NCBI RefSeq assembly: GCF_000165425.1
Contig: NW_001799588.1
Location: 128,920-192,919, forward strand
Direction of reading: 5' to 3'
DNA from: Paramecium tetraurelia
Taxonomy: Eukaryota > Ciliophora > Oligohymenophorea > Peniculida > Parameciidae
Length of the DNA stretch: 64,000 nt
The notes under the pieces: generated by a model
Told to the model about the DNA's origin: nothing
The model's input: only the letters and a program-made list of their open reading frames with translations
The model's database searches: none
Shown here: piece by piece, positions 1 to 14,140 of the stretch
How positions within the stretch are numbered: position 1 is the stretch's first letter
Layout of the letters: each line of letters starts with the position of its first letter
Program-made: the position numbers and the translations under genes

Positions 1-141
1 GGGTTGCATCTAAATATGATCATAACATAATACATCAGGTGGGAAGTCAGGCTTTCTTATGTTCGTAGCCTATTGCATTTACACTGGGTTGTTCATCATA
101 TGAGCCAGCGGCATCATAGGAGGTTGTGATTGATAATACAT
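1..141 (-). CDS. Unknown protein, N-terminal 47 codons (gene runs off the left edge)
   Basis: Reading the minus strand from an ATG at 141 gives an open frame with TAG/TAA as Gln that is still open at base 1. It begins MYYQSQPPMMPLAHMM and continues with the run RKPDFPPDVLCYDH. The start fits because the leader just upstream is almost pure A/T and there is no earlier in-frame ATG nearby. The N-terminus is rich in Tyr, Gln, Pro and Met and looks disordered; the Pro/Asp/Cys run after it may start a folded domain. No family can be named from 47 residues. It points away from the kinase-like gene at 421, so bases 142-420 are a divergent upstream region with nothing in it beyond A/T-rich sequence. 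Confidence 0.5.
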
Positions 142-420
142 TTTAATAAATTTATATTTATATATATATTGATTTTGAATTTATTATACTAAATATGTTC
201 TAATTCATAAATACCATTGTTTTGGACTTAGCTTCTATTAAAATTTTGAAAATTCATAACTTTAATGAATGATAAGATGAAACTCGTTAGAAGCCTAGTG
301 ATTTTAAACTTTGTCCAATTCATTTCACACTTATATTTTAAGTTTTATGACTGTTAGTTTAATAATTGCGATTGCATTAATTTTATATTAATAATTCGTT
401 AACTCATGATCAATGAATAA

Positions 421-1932
421 ATGTTTCAAGAACTCAAAAGCTCAAATTTCAAATCCATCATGGATAATTGCGTTTACCTAAAGAAAATATCGAATACTCT
501 ATATGGAGATGCAGAAATTTTGATTCATAAGACCTACAATATTCAATTGGTTCTAATCACAAAGATTTTCCATCGAAAGGAGGATGCCAAGAAATTGCAG
601 GATGAAACAACTTTGAGACTGAATCTTATTTCGGAAAGAATACTTCGTTTAATTTCATATAATAGTAAAATCAATTATTTAAACTAGTAAAGGAAGTCAA
701 AGAATTATGCGGTAGCTTCTACAGAATCTAATGGATATACGAATTTCATTCACACACTCTGCAAGACAACATCATGTACAGAAAGAAGAAAGACCTCCCC
801 TTTACTGAGGTTGAAATCATTAATCTCTTAGAATCAATGCTCTAAGGATTTCAAATTTTTAAATCTGTCTCCATACGGCATGGTTATCTATAACCCAAAC
901 ATATCATACAGAACACTAAATCCCAAAATTTTTGCATATCCGACATCAAGTTTATTACTAAAATGACTGAGTATCAAGAAGCCTTGCAGAACATCGACTC
1001 TGTTCAACAATGCTTCTTGTCTCCTGAACTGTTAAAGGAATTACAAAAAGGTTCTTAGGAAAACTCAAGTTACGAAAAGAATGAGATTTTCTCTATTGGT
1101 TTGATCCTTTTGAATTGCATGTTGCTTGAATATCCAGAGATTTACGATCTGCCCAATTTTGCCATCAAACAGCAAAAGTTGTGTGAATATTTGAGGGTGG
1201 CTGAATAAAGGTACTAAAGTGCCTAAATTGTTAGAGAAATGCTTTTAATTGACATTTATCATAGGTATACAATTGATTGATAGTAGACCATCCTTAGAAT
1301 AACTCATCTCTTTATTAATGCAATTGAAATTCAAAATACAAAACAGACCATCTCCAAAACCCTAGTCTAATTATATTCTGCATATTGATCAAAGCAAAGA
1401 AAACTATTCTTCATAAGTAGATCGGAGATATGCCACTGAGAACTAATACACTTCTAATACTCCATTGAAACAAAATCAAGAACGAGGACACTCTCGTAAA
1501 ATATCACAATTAACTCCAATTACTCATCTATCGCATTCTCCTATCGTTTTCAATAAACAAGAAACCACTGAAATTTCAACCATAAGCTAAAATAGTTACT
1601 TCCAGATGGATACGTCTAACATCAATTCAAGTCTAAGAGATCCCTATAATTTTACATATCGAGATGTTACTCCAGAAAGGAAAACCAAACCCTGTCCATC
1701 CCCATTTAAGTAAATTTCTTCCAATAATGCTCAAAATTCATCAAGAACCAATTACTTTTTTCCAACCACTAAACAAAACGACAATTCATCCTTCTTACAA
1801 TCAGAATCAATCAGTTATGATTTTGCTGAAGGAATCAAGTTAAATGTTCCGAGTTCATTATAACAAGAATTCACTAAATTAGGGAATAGAAGTAACCAAT
1901 ACTAGAACCAATATTAAAAGAAGTTATTTTGA
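421..1932 (+). CDS. Protein-kinase-fold protein lacking catalytic motifs (pseudokinase)
   Basis: Two introns (665-687, 23 nt; 1265-1286, 22 nt) give a 488-residue protein ending at TGA 1930. Residues about 20-290 follow the order of a kinase domain: an N-lobe with an IxxYNI stretch, a C-lobe helix NLLESMLQGFQIFK, and the closing motif HRPSLEQLISLL typical of the last kinase helices. Key residues are missing: where HRDLKPEN is expected the sequence reads HGYLQPKHII, and where DFG is expected it reads SDIKFI, so neither the catalytic nor the metal-binding Asp is present. The last 190 residues are Ser/Asn/Gln-rich and probably disordered. The gene is otherwise intact, which suggests a maintained non-catalytic role such as scaffold or regulator (inference). 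Ciliates have large kinase families with many degenerate members. Confidence 0.75.
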
Positions 1933-3388
1933 AATATATATCTTTTAATTATAATACTTATTATACATATTTTATTTCTATCATTTTTTTATTTTTGAAT
2001 AATAATTGATTTATCTCTTTTCCAATCATTTAATTGTTTCGAATTAAAAATATTAACATATTATGAATCAATTATAAAAAAGTCAAAAATGTATTAATGT
2101 GATATATTCCATGTAATATCTTTCAAACGTATAGTTATTTTAGTTGTTAAGAAAATAATTTAATATTTTCTTTCACTTGAGCAATTCTCATAATTTCATT
2201 ATAGTCTTGTAATAATTCATAATAAAGTTAACAAATTTTAATGACTAAATATTAATTAATTTATTTAATACTAAATTTTAAATAAAGTTAATGACCTTCT
2301 CGGCAATAACTCAATGATATTATTGCAACCCATCTGATGAGAAGGATCTCTTCCCCATACATCTATAACATATTTAAATTTTTCATTTATTTAATTCAAA
2401 ATTCTTTAAATTTAATTCTTAACTCCCAATACTCCTTAAGATAATCTTAATAAATACAATATATATGGTATTTCAATAACTGAGGTCGATTTCTTTTACA
2501 TATTTAATTTAATATAAAATGACATGAATTTTAGTCGTTTTTAGTGAGTAGAATGTTTAAGCGAGATCTCAAATTTTTGTTGACATATTTGAAAAGTATA
2601 TTCATAATATCAACATACATTTACTTTAATTTTACTTGATTTCGAGATTTATTTCTTAATGAATAATTATAACTAAAAGTAATCCAAATCAGTTAATTCA
2701 TTTTATTTTGTGGTTTGAGAAGATTTTTCTAAATAATTCTAAATGAACTTTAATTACTGCAAATACGAATGATGCAATTCCTCGAGTCGACCTCAAAAGG
2801 AATTAAGATGGGCCAAAATAATATTAGTTTAATAACTATAATTACAATGATGGGTACAAATATTGATATTATATAATTCACATTTTGGAAATCATCATTT
2901 TTAAGTAGAGTAATTATGATTGAAGATCATTAACAAGGGCTATTTTGTATTTCAATTCCTCTTTGGCATCAATTAAACAATGGATAGATTATTTATTTTA
3001 CTTTTCTCTTTTTCCTTATTTAGAAATGCCATTTTTTTTCACTTTTTTTATTAGTTTCTTCATCTTAATGGGTTTCTATGAGATTTTGGGAGAAATAAGT
3101 TGGTAAGAAACAGTACAAATTGTTTTCAATTCTTGACAAATGAACTCAATATTTTAACTTTCTGAATTTTTCAGTTCCAAATTTGCATAAATTGCTTTAG
3201 AAGATGGACTTGCTATTTACATGGAGACTTCTAAATGAATGGAAAATTTAATAAATTTTATTAATTAGTGAAAATATTCGTAAAATAGTGCACATTTTAC
3301 GTTTGATCTATTTTTTAAAAAAGGAAATTTATTTGAATAAAATGATGTGATATATTTGATCTTATATAATTAATTTAATTATATAAAA
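1933..3388. other. Long AT-rich gap without a convincing gene
   Basis: No open frame here shows coding character. The best candidates are short and hydrophobic, for example an ATG at 3026 opening about 45 codons of Phe/Ile-rich sequence and a second small ORF near 3142; both could be chance in T-rich DNA. At about 1.45 kb this gap is long compared with its neighbours, where spacing is often under 100 bp. One structured element lies inside it (see 2295-2345). Confidence 0.5.
2295..2345. ncRNA. Nested double hairpin, candidate structured RNA
   Basis: Two perfect 7-bp stems are nested: an outer stem CCTTCTC (2295-2301) with GAGAAGG (2339-2345), and an inner stem GCAATAA (2303-2309) with TTATTGC (2320-2326) closing a 10-nt loop. 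A 12-nt single strand follows the inner stem. The GC content of this block stands out from the surrounding DNA. It does not match a tRNA, U1-U6, SRP, telomerase template or hammerhead core that I can recognise. TGATGA at 2336 resembles a box C, but no box D follows at snoRNA distance. Function and strand unknown. Confidence 0.25.
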
Positions 3389-4528
3389 ATGACTGAAGAA
3401 ATTTTAAGTCAATATTATCCCAAATATAATCCTTAGGCTGCTATTTTGAAGGACATCCTTCGAGATGGACTAGAGCAAGCATTCGTTGGGAAATTCAAGA
3501 ACAACAATGATCAAATCAACATTTCAGAATTTAAATTGAGACATCATTTCGATAAAAAAGATAATGATCATCTTTTAGATTAAATTAAAAAGAAACTCAA
3601 ACTCAACAATCAAAAGGCTGAGATGAGGTGTGTTAATACAATCCAGAATATAAGGGTTGAAACTGATTTAAATTACGATCCCAAATATTTCCAAGAAAAT
3701 ACATTCTACATGAATTAAAATTTAGATGCCATTAAATAAAAGATTATAGAAAAAAATGTTGCAGAAAGAGTTAAAAAAACATAGGAATTTAAATCTATGC
3801 AAAAAGCACTCAACATTTGGTTTCAACAATCATAATAGTAAAAGAATGAAGATCAAAACAAATAATAGTAATAAACAAATAAAAAATAAATGAATTCATC
3901 ATCCTAAATTATTGTTAAGCAACATCAAACTGAAGGTATCTAGGTCTCTGGTATCATTACAACCAGATAAGGTTACAAAATGACCTATCCTAATTTGGCT
4001 TACATTATCAAAGCCACAGACATTCCAGAAAGGGAAGCTTAATGTTCTTTTGTTAAGAAAATCAGACCATTATAGCAACTAGATTTCGATTAGTTAGATG
4101 ATTTGAGAAGATATGTTTGGAAATATAAGCAATACACTTAATTTTTCAAAATTCTACTTAAAGTAGCATAAGGAAATCTAGAAATTTCAGAAACACTTGT
4201 TAAAACTTAATAAAGAATGAAGACAGGTTTCTATCACGTTATGACCTTTTACCATATTTCCAATAGAAGTTGGGCAATTTGTAGATTAATCAAGGATCTA
4301 AATAAAAAGGGACTATATCAAAGAGAAAGGTAGAATCTATATGAAGTAATAATACTTATCATATGAAAATAGACAATGTTGGAAAATATTCAAGAGGATC
4401 TTGAAGAAATATTCAGTCCATTATTGTTTGAATCTGATTATGTTCCGATTGAGGAATAATTCATTTCATTTGAATAGTATAAAAAGAGACTCCAAGAAGT
4501 TATTTTAATGAGAGAAAATGGAGCTTGA
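3389..4528 (+). CDS. Unknown 370-residue protein with Gln-rich linker
   Basis: One 27-nt intron (4346-4372) gives a closed frame ending TGA 4526. The protein starts MTEEILSQYYPKYNPQ. Residues about 30-75 look like an EF-hand-style helical region (FKNNNDQINISEFKL) but without a clear calcium loop. Residues about 145-175 are a Gln/Lys/Asn linker written almost wholly with TAA/TAG codons. The C-terminal half (from about 190) is a well-mixed, probably folded domain containing aromatic runs such as RYVWKYKQYTQFFKILLK and HVMTFYHISNRSWAICRL. I do not recognise the family. The next gene downstream lies on the other strand and ends 660 bp away; that gap is AT-rich and empty. Confidence 0.65.
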
Positions 4529-5188
4529 TTGGGTAGTTGATAGTATAATATTTATTTATAATTAAAACTTAATGATTTATTATTAGAATAGTTTGAAAAA
4601 TATATGATATATAATTTAATAAAAATTAGGATAGAGAGATACTCAAAACAAAAGTTAAGAAAGGTGTAATTTATAAACTATATTTTTGTAAATGGATAAA
4701 TGTAAAATTAAAATTTAAGATGTTTTATTATCTAAAATTAATAGTTTATATTTAAATTTCTTTGAAAAATAATGAAATATTTTATAAATATTGTATTTTA
4801 TTTATAAAAATTGTGCATGGTTGTTTTAAATTCTTGTTTATAAATATATCTTGCGAATATAAACTTAATGAGAATTTCAAACAAGAACTGCAAGGGCTTC
4901 ATTTAAGTAAAGAATCTTTAGTGTAAGAGAGGACTTAATATTATAATAGTGATATTTGGGAGAGAAGTATTTCATTAATGTGATTGAGTGTATAAATTTG
5001 ATATTAAAGGAAAAAGTAGGTTTGGAGAAGGAATATCTTTGAAGAGTATTAAAAAAGGCTAGATTATATATTTTTAATAAAATGGAAAACTTAAAAAGAT
5101 GCAAGATTTAAAATTTTATTGTAAAGAAAGGGACCATTTATAATTTAAGCAAAATATGGATTATATGTTATATAAATGATTATGATAA
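4529..5188. other. AT-rich convergent intergenic region
   Basis: About 660 bp between two converging genes. Open frames here are short and composed of Ile, Lys, Asn, Phe and Tyr only. I see no gene, repeat or RNA signal. Confidence 0.5.
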
Positions 5189-6126
5189 TCAATCTCTATC
5201 AAAGAGTCTGTCTAAAAAGCTCTTTTACTTCTATTGTGGCTATTGGGGTGCTTGTGGGTTTGGTCTTGGATTTTAAGCCTGTTTTATTAAATGATGTTAT
5301 ACTTATGTTCTGTCTAATGGTTATTGGGGTCTAGCTTATGGGACTGTTCTGGTTGGTATTTGAGTCTAGGCTAATGGAAGACTGGCAACTGGAGCAGGAA
5401 CATAGGAAGTTTATTAAAGTGGAGCTGGGGCATATTGAACTGGTTGTGGAGCGTATTAGACTGGTTGTTGAACATATTGGACTGGTTATGGGGCATATTA
5501 GACTGGTTATGGGGCATATTAGACTGGTTGGACGACTGATTGAGTGACAACTTATTAGACTGGTTGGGCAACAACTTATTAGACTTGTTGTTGATGAACG
5601 ACTTATCTCTCGACTGGGTAATATTCAACTCTTTCTTGATATCTGTCAACTGGGACGTATTCTGGAAATTTAAATTTTTAAATGTCATACCTGTAAATTT
5701 TTCTTAGAAGACTTATGGTACATATTCAGTTTGATATTCAACTGCGTAATAATCGGTAACATATTTCTCTCTTGGCACTTAGATTCTTTATCTCACTTCT
5801 TCATATTCAAGCACAGTTTTCTCGTATGGAACATATTCGATTCTGCTCTCACCTTTGATTGTTGGTTATGCAACAACAGATTGAGCAACAACTGGTTGAG
5901 CAACGACTGGTTGGGCAACAACTTGTTGAGGCACATAGGTTTAAGGGATCACTTATTGAGGTACATAGGTTTAAGGAACGACCTATTGGACGACGGGAGG
6001 AGCATAGGAATATCTCAATGGTGAAAGAGGAGCACCATATGGTTAGGCATAGCTGGGTTGTCCATAATATGGTTGTGGTGCTTAAGGTGCTTGTTGTGCT
6101 TGTTATGATTGTGGGATATTGCTCAT
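5189..6126 (-). CDS. Alveolin-like cortical repeat protein
   Basis: One 29-nt intron (5662-5690, ending CAG) gives 302 residues from ATG at 6126. Three parts are visible. Residues about 1-95 are Gln/Pro/Val/Ala-rich with repeats of VVAQP and of a VPQTYVPQQ unit. Residues about 100-180 are charged and repetitive, with phrases such as EYVPYEKTV, IQVPREKYV, EYQTEYVPQ and YYPVERQVV; this alternation of Val/Pro/Tyr with Glu/Arg is the hallmark of alveolin (IMC1-type) domains that build the sub-membrane skeleton of alveolates. The remaining third repeats VQYAPQP, then ends in a basic tail KSFLDRLFDRD. Known: alveolins line the alveolar sacs of ciliates and the inner membrane complex of apicomplexans. 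Inferred: a component of the Paramecium epiplasm or alveolar cortex. Confidence 0.7.
5428..5545 (-). repeat. 21-bp tandem repeat coding VQYAPQP heptads
   Basis: On the minus strand the unit encodes Val-Gln-Tyr-Ala-Pro-Gln-Pro and is copied about five times, with the two central copies nearly identical at DNA level. A second, shorter set of 15-bp units coding VVAQP lies at about 5862-5932 in the same gene. Near-identity of neighbouring copies suggests recent slippage or unequal exchange. Confidence 0.8.
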
Positions 6127-6195
6127 AATTATTTTATTTAAAAGGTGAGAGGGAAAAAAAGATATGAATTAGGCCTTATAATTAATTAATATAAA

Positions 6196-7575
<1,380 letters not shown>

Positions 7576-7585
7576 TTTAATAATT

Positions 7586-10500
7586 ATGATATAAATTGTT
7601 AACGATGATCTGATCCCTTAAAATATCAAGGCGAATTCTCGATTAAGGGATGCCTACATAAAGTATTAGGAGTTGGTTTCAAGAGGCAAAATCAAATTGA
7701 AAATGAACAAATAAATTAATTGCGATATAGGCTAACAACTTTATTTCTTCAAACATAAGGATGCCCTGTTTTTTCAACATCCCGATAAACAACAAGAATA
7801 CTATGAAAGTTTGCTGAATAGTCTCACAAAACAAATTAAGTATTTTGAAAATATGAATTAGACCTCAGAAAGCAATTTCATACGAAAAGCAATTACTTTT
7901 ATAAATTTAAGCTCTGAATCAACAAAAATATACACCGGATACTTTGAAGAATGAAATAACCTCACTTTTCAAAAGAAAGATCTCTTAATTAAAGATCAGA
8001 AAACAGAGAACCTTTTAGCAGGAGGGTAATATATAAAAGCCAGAAGCCGAGTCAATTTATAAGTACAGAATACAGTGGATTGACAATTAAATAATAAATT
8101 TGAATTAACGATTGGAAAGACTTAGAATTGATGATGGGATTAAAATTTAATAAGACAATCAATAAGCATTATATAGTAATATCTTTGTGGATGATGTTGA
8201 AATTTATTTGAGGAATAAGATTTATTTTGATAAAATCAAAATGCCATTTCGCAAATTGAAGTATGTTTTAAAATGGATGCATTTCTTGGATCGATTTGAA
8301 ATCCAAGAGAACGCAAACAAAATTGTAAATCAATTAAGAGTCCAAAATGGCGAATAGAACCAATAATACTTTAATGATAATGTGACCAATATTGAAGGCA
8401 AATTAAACCTGAAATATTGTAAATATATGAATTTATTTAAGAAATGAGTAGAGATGTTGTACTACAATTATAAGAATATCTGAAACCACTCAAATTTTCA
8501 TTGGATGAAAGTAGAATAACTTAAAGATTTGACCGTCTTCCTTTAGTAATTCTGACAGATTATGAGATGCATAATAGATTGTATTAAATAGCCTCTAAAT
8601 TCCTTAAAAACCCTAGACAATTTGGAGAATAGAAACTTATCTTTCACCTATGTAATTTATAGCACATGCTTGATGGATACTAGAAGTATCTCTACGCTTG
8701 GGATAAATCAGAGAAAAATGAATACGATGGCTATAGTGGCCTATAGAAGTTAACAATAGAACTAAGTGCTTTTGATGACTCGGAAGAACTTATCAAATAG
8801 TTAAATTACCCATTACCAATTTACCCTAACTTATCACTAGTATATGTCAAAAACGATTGGAAAATGCTGTTAAATTGTAAGAATATCGTCCCCGACGAAT
8901 ACTAAACTTTTATGTCAAATAAATTAAACTTTGTAACTGTTGATGCCTACACAGAAAAATTGATATAGTTATTACCGATTCATTTGAATAAATCCATGTA
9001 AGCCTATATAGATTAACAAATTAAACAAATTAGAAGTGATAATTACGCACTTTTCAATATCATTGAGAATAACGATTACATTGAATACACAAGAGAATCT
9101 TTAAGGCTAAAGTAGATTAATGAACTTTATGAACAAATATGCAATAAAGAGATCCACTATAGACATAAGACGAAGTTCAAATCAGACCTAGTAAAAGCAT
9201 TTGAAGAGTTAATGATTGAATTGACTCCTAAAGAAACTCATTTGTAAGCCTACTTTTCAACAATGGTCTGCAAGATGAGAGAATTCCATCGCAAAATATT
9301 TTATATTGTTAATGCTCTTTAGTCAATCGAAAGGAAACTTACTTTTAATTTGCTTTCTTTGAGAGAATGCAAAGTAAACACAACTGTGGACACCTAATTT
9401 CTGATCAAAGTTAATTAACTATAAAAATAAGATACTGCAGATCAATAAATCAATCAATTTATCAATCAAAGAAGAAATGCAGTAATTTCTTATATAGATG
9501 CTACTGAAAAATCTTCTTAGAAAGTCAAATAAAACCTATCTCCAGAACTAAAGTTTTGTAGAGTTGAAGATGAAATCTAATATTCAAATGAAGAACTGCC
9601 AGATGTTTTTGTCAACCAAAAGATTCAAAATCCTATCTACGACAGTACTATTGATGAATTCAAAAGGATAATGAAAAGAATAGTTTAATCAATATCTCTC
9701 TACATCAATAAATACGAGAAAATCAGTAGCATCAAATCTATAAATCCGATAGTTGATAGATTTCAATGTGCACTTGATTGTCTAGAACAGGAAGCTATAT
9801 ACCAATTTTAGAAACTCAAATTGGTTTAAACTTATATGAAGATATTTGACAATACAGTAGATCAATATCAGGCATCAGAGATAATTGAAACTATCTTTGA
9901 GATTATCCAAGCCATTCCATTGTTAGACTTAGAGTCATTTTACTTCAAAGACAGCTACATTCTTAATTAAGATTTATTGAAAAGCCAAAGAGAGTTTATG
10001 GAACTATTAATTAACAAACAATAGGAACATGAGATTGCATAAGTCAAATAAATACACGAACAATACTTGTTAATGCGGATGCAACAAGATGAGATTGAAA
10101 GAGTACTCAGTAGAGCTGAAACTCCTAAGATCGAGTAAAAGTCTGCCAGAGACTAAAGATTGAATGAACAGTATGATTATTACAATGTAAGCAATAAGAT
10201 GTCTTAAATCTTCTAAGAACTTAATACTACTAACAAACAATCTGCAGTCAATCTAAATTCTAACTCAAAAGATCTGAAAATCATTGATCCTAATGCCATA
10301 TTACTACCATTTCAAATTCTAGAGGACTACAACGGACTCAATTTTACGGAATCCTTGTATCTAGTTACTTTTATCATCAAAACTTTCAAAAACAGCTTTC
10401 AAATGCTATTAGAATAATTCCCTCAGAATTCTATTTAGGGTTATTTAAGTCTTTAAATAGCGTCTATGAAATAGGCACAAGTATACGAATTTTAAGATTA

Positions 10501-13500
10501 AAAATTACCTTATGTTAAAAAATTTCATGAAAATACTTTCTTTGAATCTGAGTATGGATTGATCTAAAAGTATTTTGATAGAATCAAATCTACAGTGTAA
10601 AATGACATAAGTCCATATATTCTGAATGTTTCTTTATATGATTTAGAGAGGACTTTAAATTAACAATAGATTCAAATTACAGATATTGGAGCAATCAATA
10701 ATCTCATGGAATATTTGAGGTTGAGGAAGCACTTCTTAAATATCTAATTAGAGATGAAGGTTCAACATAGAATACATAAAAAAATACATGGATATCAAAA
10801 AATGAGCAAAACAAATGACTTGTATTTTAAGAGCAATTTAGTGGAAACGCAAAGCCAATATAAGAAGAACCAAGCTGTAAAATATTGTTTTTCTCCATTT
10901 TGTTTTGAGATTGATGCGACCTAAGAAGTGCCTTTTATTTTGTTAAAACAATTTGAATTGTTAGTATTCAATGATGTGATCGAAGAATTTAGAAATATCT
11001 TATTATACGATTAGATCAATGTGATGTTTCTCTAAACTTAAAATGAATTGAGATTTAACTATATTGATGATTATATCAAAGCTTAATTAGATCTGAAGCA
11101 CTTTGCATAGGTTGGGTACTTGCCCCAAAACTCAAAATTAACCATAAAGCAAATCAGTTAATATGAGTTCAATGATAAATTGTAAATGATTAACATTAAC
11201 ACCTAGATTATTAGCAAGTCTGCCGAAGAAGCCTACAGAAATAGATGATTATTTGAAATAAGCCAAGTCCGTGAAAGCTGAATTATTTATCAAATACGTT
11301 AATAAATACAAGGAGAGACCAAGAGTCAACTCTTTCCAAAGTGATAAAATGCAGATTTTAAGTATAAAAAAGGATTAGAAGTAAATCATCTTACATATTA
11401 AAGTTTAAAACTATATTTAATAAAACGCTTGATTTAAGATTTCTTGAGCATCACACAACATGAAGCCATAAAAGTTGATATTTTCTCTAAGGAAATGAGA
11501 ATTAAGAGAATTTCATAAGTAATACCTAGTTCAAGCTAAATTGATAAGAGTTTCTTTCTCTCTTTCTAAGAAGAGCAAACAGTTTATGTGCAATAATTTA
11601 AAAGGATTGCTGAGAAATTGGAAACTCACATTCACATTGATCAATTTTATTCCAGAGATGACTTTTAAAACCAAAAGCAACAGGATCCAAATAGGGAACT
11701 CAGGTAATACTATAAATCCATACATTAATACTTGATGGAAGTGTTGAGACACAACACAATATTTCTAAATTGGTTTGAATTAATGCATATGAATGAGCTG
11801 TACTTATTCAATCTATCATTTGATTACTATGATCAAACTAAAGAGATGCTCTATTAGGGTAAACTCGGAAAAAATCCAATTAAAAGTGTTTTGGAGTATG
11901 ATAAGTAAGATATGCGTTGATAATTAGGAATCAAATGGATATTAAATAATGCATATCAGATTAAGTAATAGAGCAACGTCCTTTGGTAGCTTAGGCAATT
12001 GATAAGATGATAGATAAAATTAAATCCTTTTATTAAATAAACAAAGCCTTTGAACCTTTTCTTTAGTAAATAGAGTTATTCAAATCGAAAAGCAAAATGA
12101 CTGAAATCACACCAGAGATTAAGCAATCATACTTAAATCTGTATTCCAAAACCTATTACATTTATAATCAATGCAAATTCTTCATATCAAAAGATGTAAT
12201 AACAATTATAATATTATATTAGTATCCAGACTCTGAGTATTACTACTAGTATTAATAGATCAATTAATGTCTTTTCTTGCAACATCAATTCAGCGCTGTT
12301 AATCTAAATTTCTTCAAAACCATATATGTCAGATACCAAAATATGTATAAGGTTAAGCAAAAAGACTTGTATAGAAAATTCAAGAAATTGAACTCCAATA
12401 CATACTCTGATGAAATTAGAATGATCAACTTAGTCTTGCCCATAAATAATGAGAATCTGTTGACTCATTATCATAATGAATAACATTAAAATGTGAGTTT
12501 GATGTTGTAGGTCCCAGGAGTAATTGGAGTCAATGAAAGGATTATGCTAAGGAAACAGAATGTAAATGAGATTAAAGAGTAATGCATTTCAACTCTTTTG
12601 TCAAATACATATGTTTTACTACAAAATCCCTATATCTATAATATGAGCAGTGTGGAATTGAAATTGTACTACAATGATCTAGAAATATAATTGAAAGATT
12701 AAAAGATCACTTTAAAAGAATTGGTGTATAATCAACTTACCAATACTTCAATAAAGGCCATGAATGAGAATGTTCATCTGTTGCAATAATACTTGAACGT
12801 CGCTCCAGAGTACATTGAAAAAGCAGAGATTATGGATAAATTAGTGTCTAAAATAAACATTGCTATTCCAAGAGTGAAATTCATACAAAGTTTACAAAGC
12901 ACTCTAAGTCAAAAGAGTGGAGAAATACATAGCGCATTGAAGATAGCATTCATACAAGGATTCTTGAATAGATTGAGGAACAAATCAATTCAAACCAATC
13001 TTTTGGTTAGTGGAATGGGTTATTCAATAAGTTCCTAAGACATCGAGGATTGTCTCAATATTTTGAATAGAGATTTATACACTTTTGCTGAAAATGAAAT
13101 TGCTGCAAGAATGGAAACGTTCAATTTGATTTATGAGTAATAAAAGACTTAGATTAAGTAATTGAATAGATAATTGAAAGAAAAGACTTTGGAACATGAT
13201 TAATTGAAGTAATCTTTTGATGAAAGATTATAAGCACTTGTGATAGCAAAAAGTAATAAGATTTTATTTGATTTGGATATGCTAAAATCGAAATTTAAGG
13301 ATTATCAGAAGTATCTAATTAATTGATATACATAGGTGTACATTGGGATTAGAGGAGAATATTAGAGAGTAAATTGAGAGTAAATACAAAATTCATGTTG
13401 AACAATTGACTTTCGAGAGAGACAGAGTAATCGAAAAGTTTATGGACCTAAAATAATAGTTGATAACTCTATTTACTCAAGAAGTACAAACAAATTAAGA

Positions 13501-14126
13501 CGCCCTTATTAAATTCATTTAATAGAAGACCAATGAAATGTTATCAGAAATTCCTTTGTATAAGAGATCGCATAGTTAGGGTAATGATCTAAATGAGAAT
13601 GGTCATCAGGGAGAACAACACTAAAAGGTTGAATTGCTTTTTGAACCCTACAAATTCACCAAGGCCTTGCATCAATTAAAGGATAAATGGCAATAAGAGA
13701 CTGAAGATTAGAAGATCAATTATGAGAAATAGATTTAGTAAACTTTTAAATTCTATTCTTAGATTTTATAAATAACAATGTTTGGAATTTGAAGATTTAT
13801 AATTGTAATTGAATGAAAGCAAAAGAAAAGAAACTACTATGAAAATGGAGATTATCACTTTACAATAGACAATCAGTCTATTGATCAAGTAGAAGGATGA
13901 ATATGCTGAATAAATTGATTAATTAAAGTTTGAGAAAAAGCGGATATTGAAGGCCAACGATGATTATTAATAATAGTTGAAATAGTATAAGGAGAAGTTC
14001 AAAACTCAGGAGAAGAAACGAAATGCAATATCAGTTGACAATTATTCCATGACTTAATCAATTGTTGAAAGGAAAACCTTGCCGAAACTATTCAAAAGTG
14101 AACAAAAACCCAAATTAAAATTATGA
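7586..14126 (+). CDS. Very large (2,124-residue) mostly helical protein, perhaps CCDC162-like
   Basis: Seven introns (7840-7861, 8419-8441, 11182-11206, 11381-11403, 11905-11927, 13311-13335, 13738-13762) give one continuous protein. It is helical and rich in Leu, Gln, Glu, Asn and Tyr, with no membrane segments. Residues about 300-1700 look like a folded alpha-solenoid or dynein-tail-like body with many conserved-looking hydrophobic runs; the last 300 residues are charged coiled coil. There is no P-loop, so it is not a dynein motor. The overall plan resembles the large ciliary CCDC162/DUF4549 proteins, but that is a guess from architecture. The start at 7586 is only 10 bp after the U2AF stop, and the stop is 15 bp before the next ATG. 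A downstream Met near 7700 is an alternative start. Confidence 0.75.
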
Positions 14127-14140
14127 TTAAATAATTTAAT

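Noticed and set aside
2336-2345. Box C-like TGATGA, possible C/D snoRNA
   Set aside because: No box D at the usual distance and no terminal stem placing the boxes together.
2285-2350. tRNA in the nested hairpin
   Set aside because: No TPsiC arm, no anticodon arm geometry, and the stems are nested instead of cloverleaf.
5338-6128. Plus-strand open frames with Val/His/Leu/Arg-rich repeats
   Set aside because: They are the antisense of the alveolin-like gene; repeats on the coding strand create long frames on the other.
5860-6128. Plus-strand 89-codon Gln/Val-rich frame
   Set aside because: Antisense of the Gln/Pro repeats of the alveolin-like gene.
7586-14126. Dynein heavy chain
   Set aside because: Length of the tail region is suggestive, but there are no P-loops and no AAA modules.
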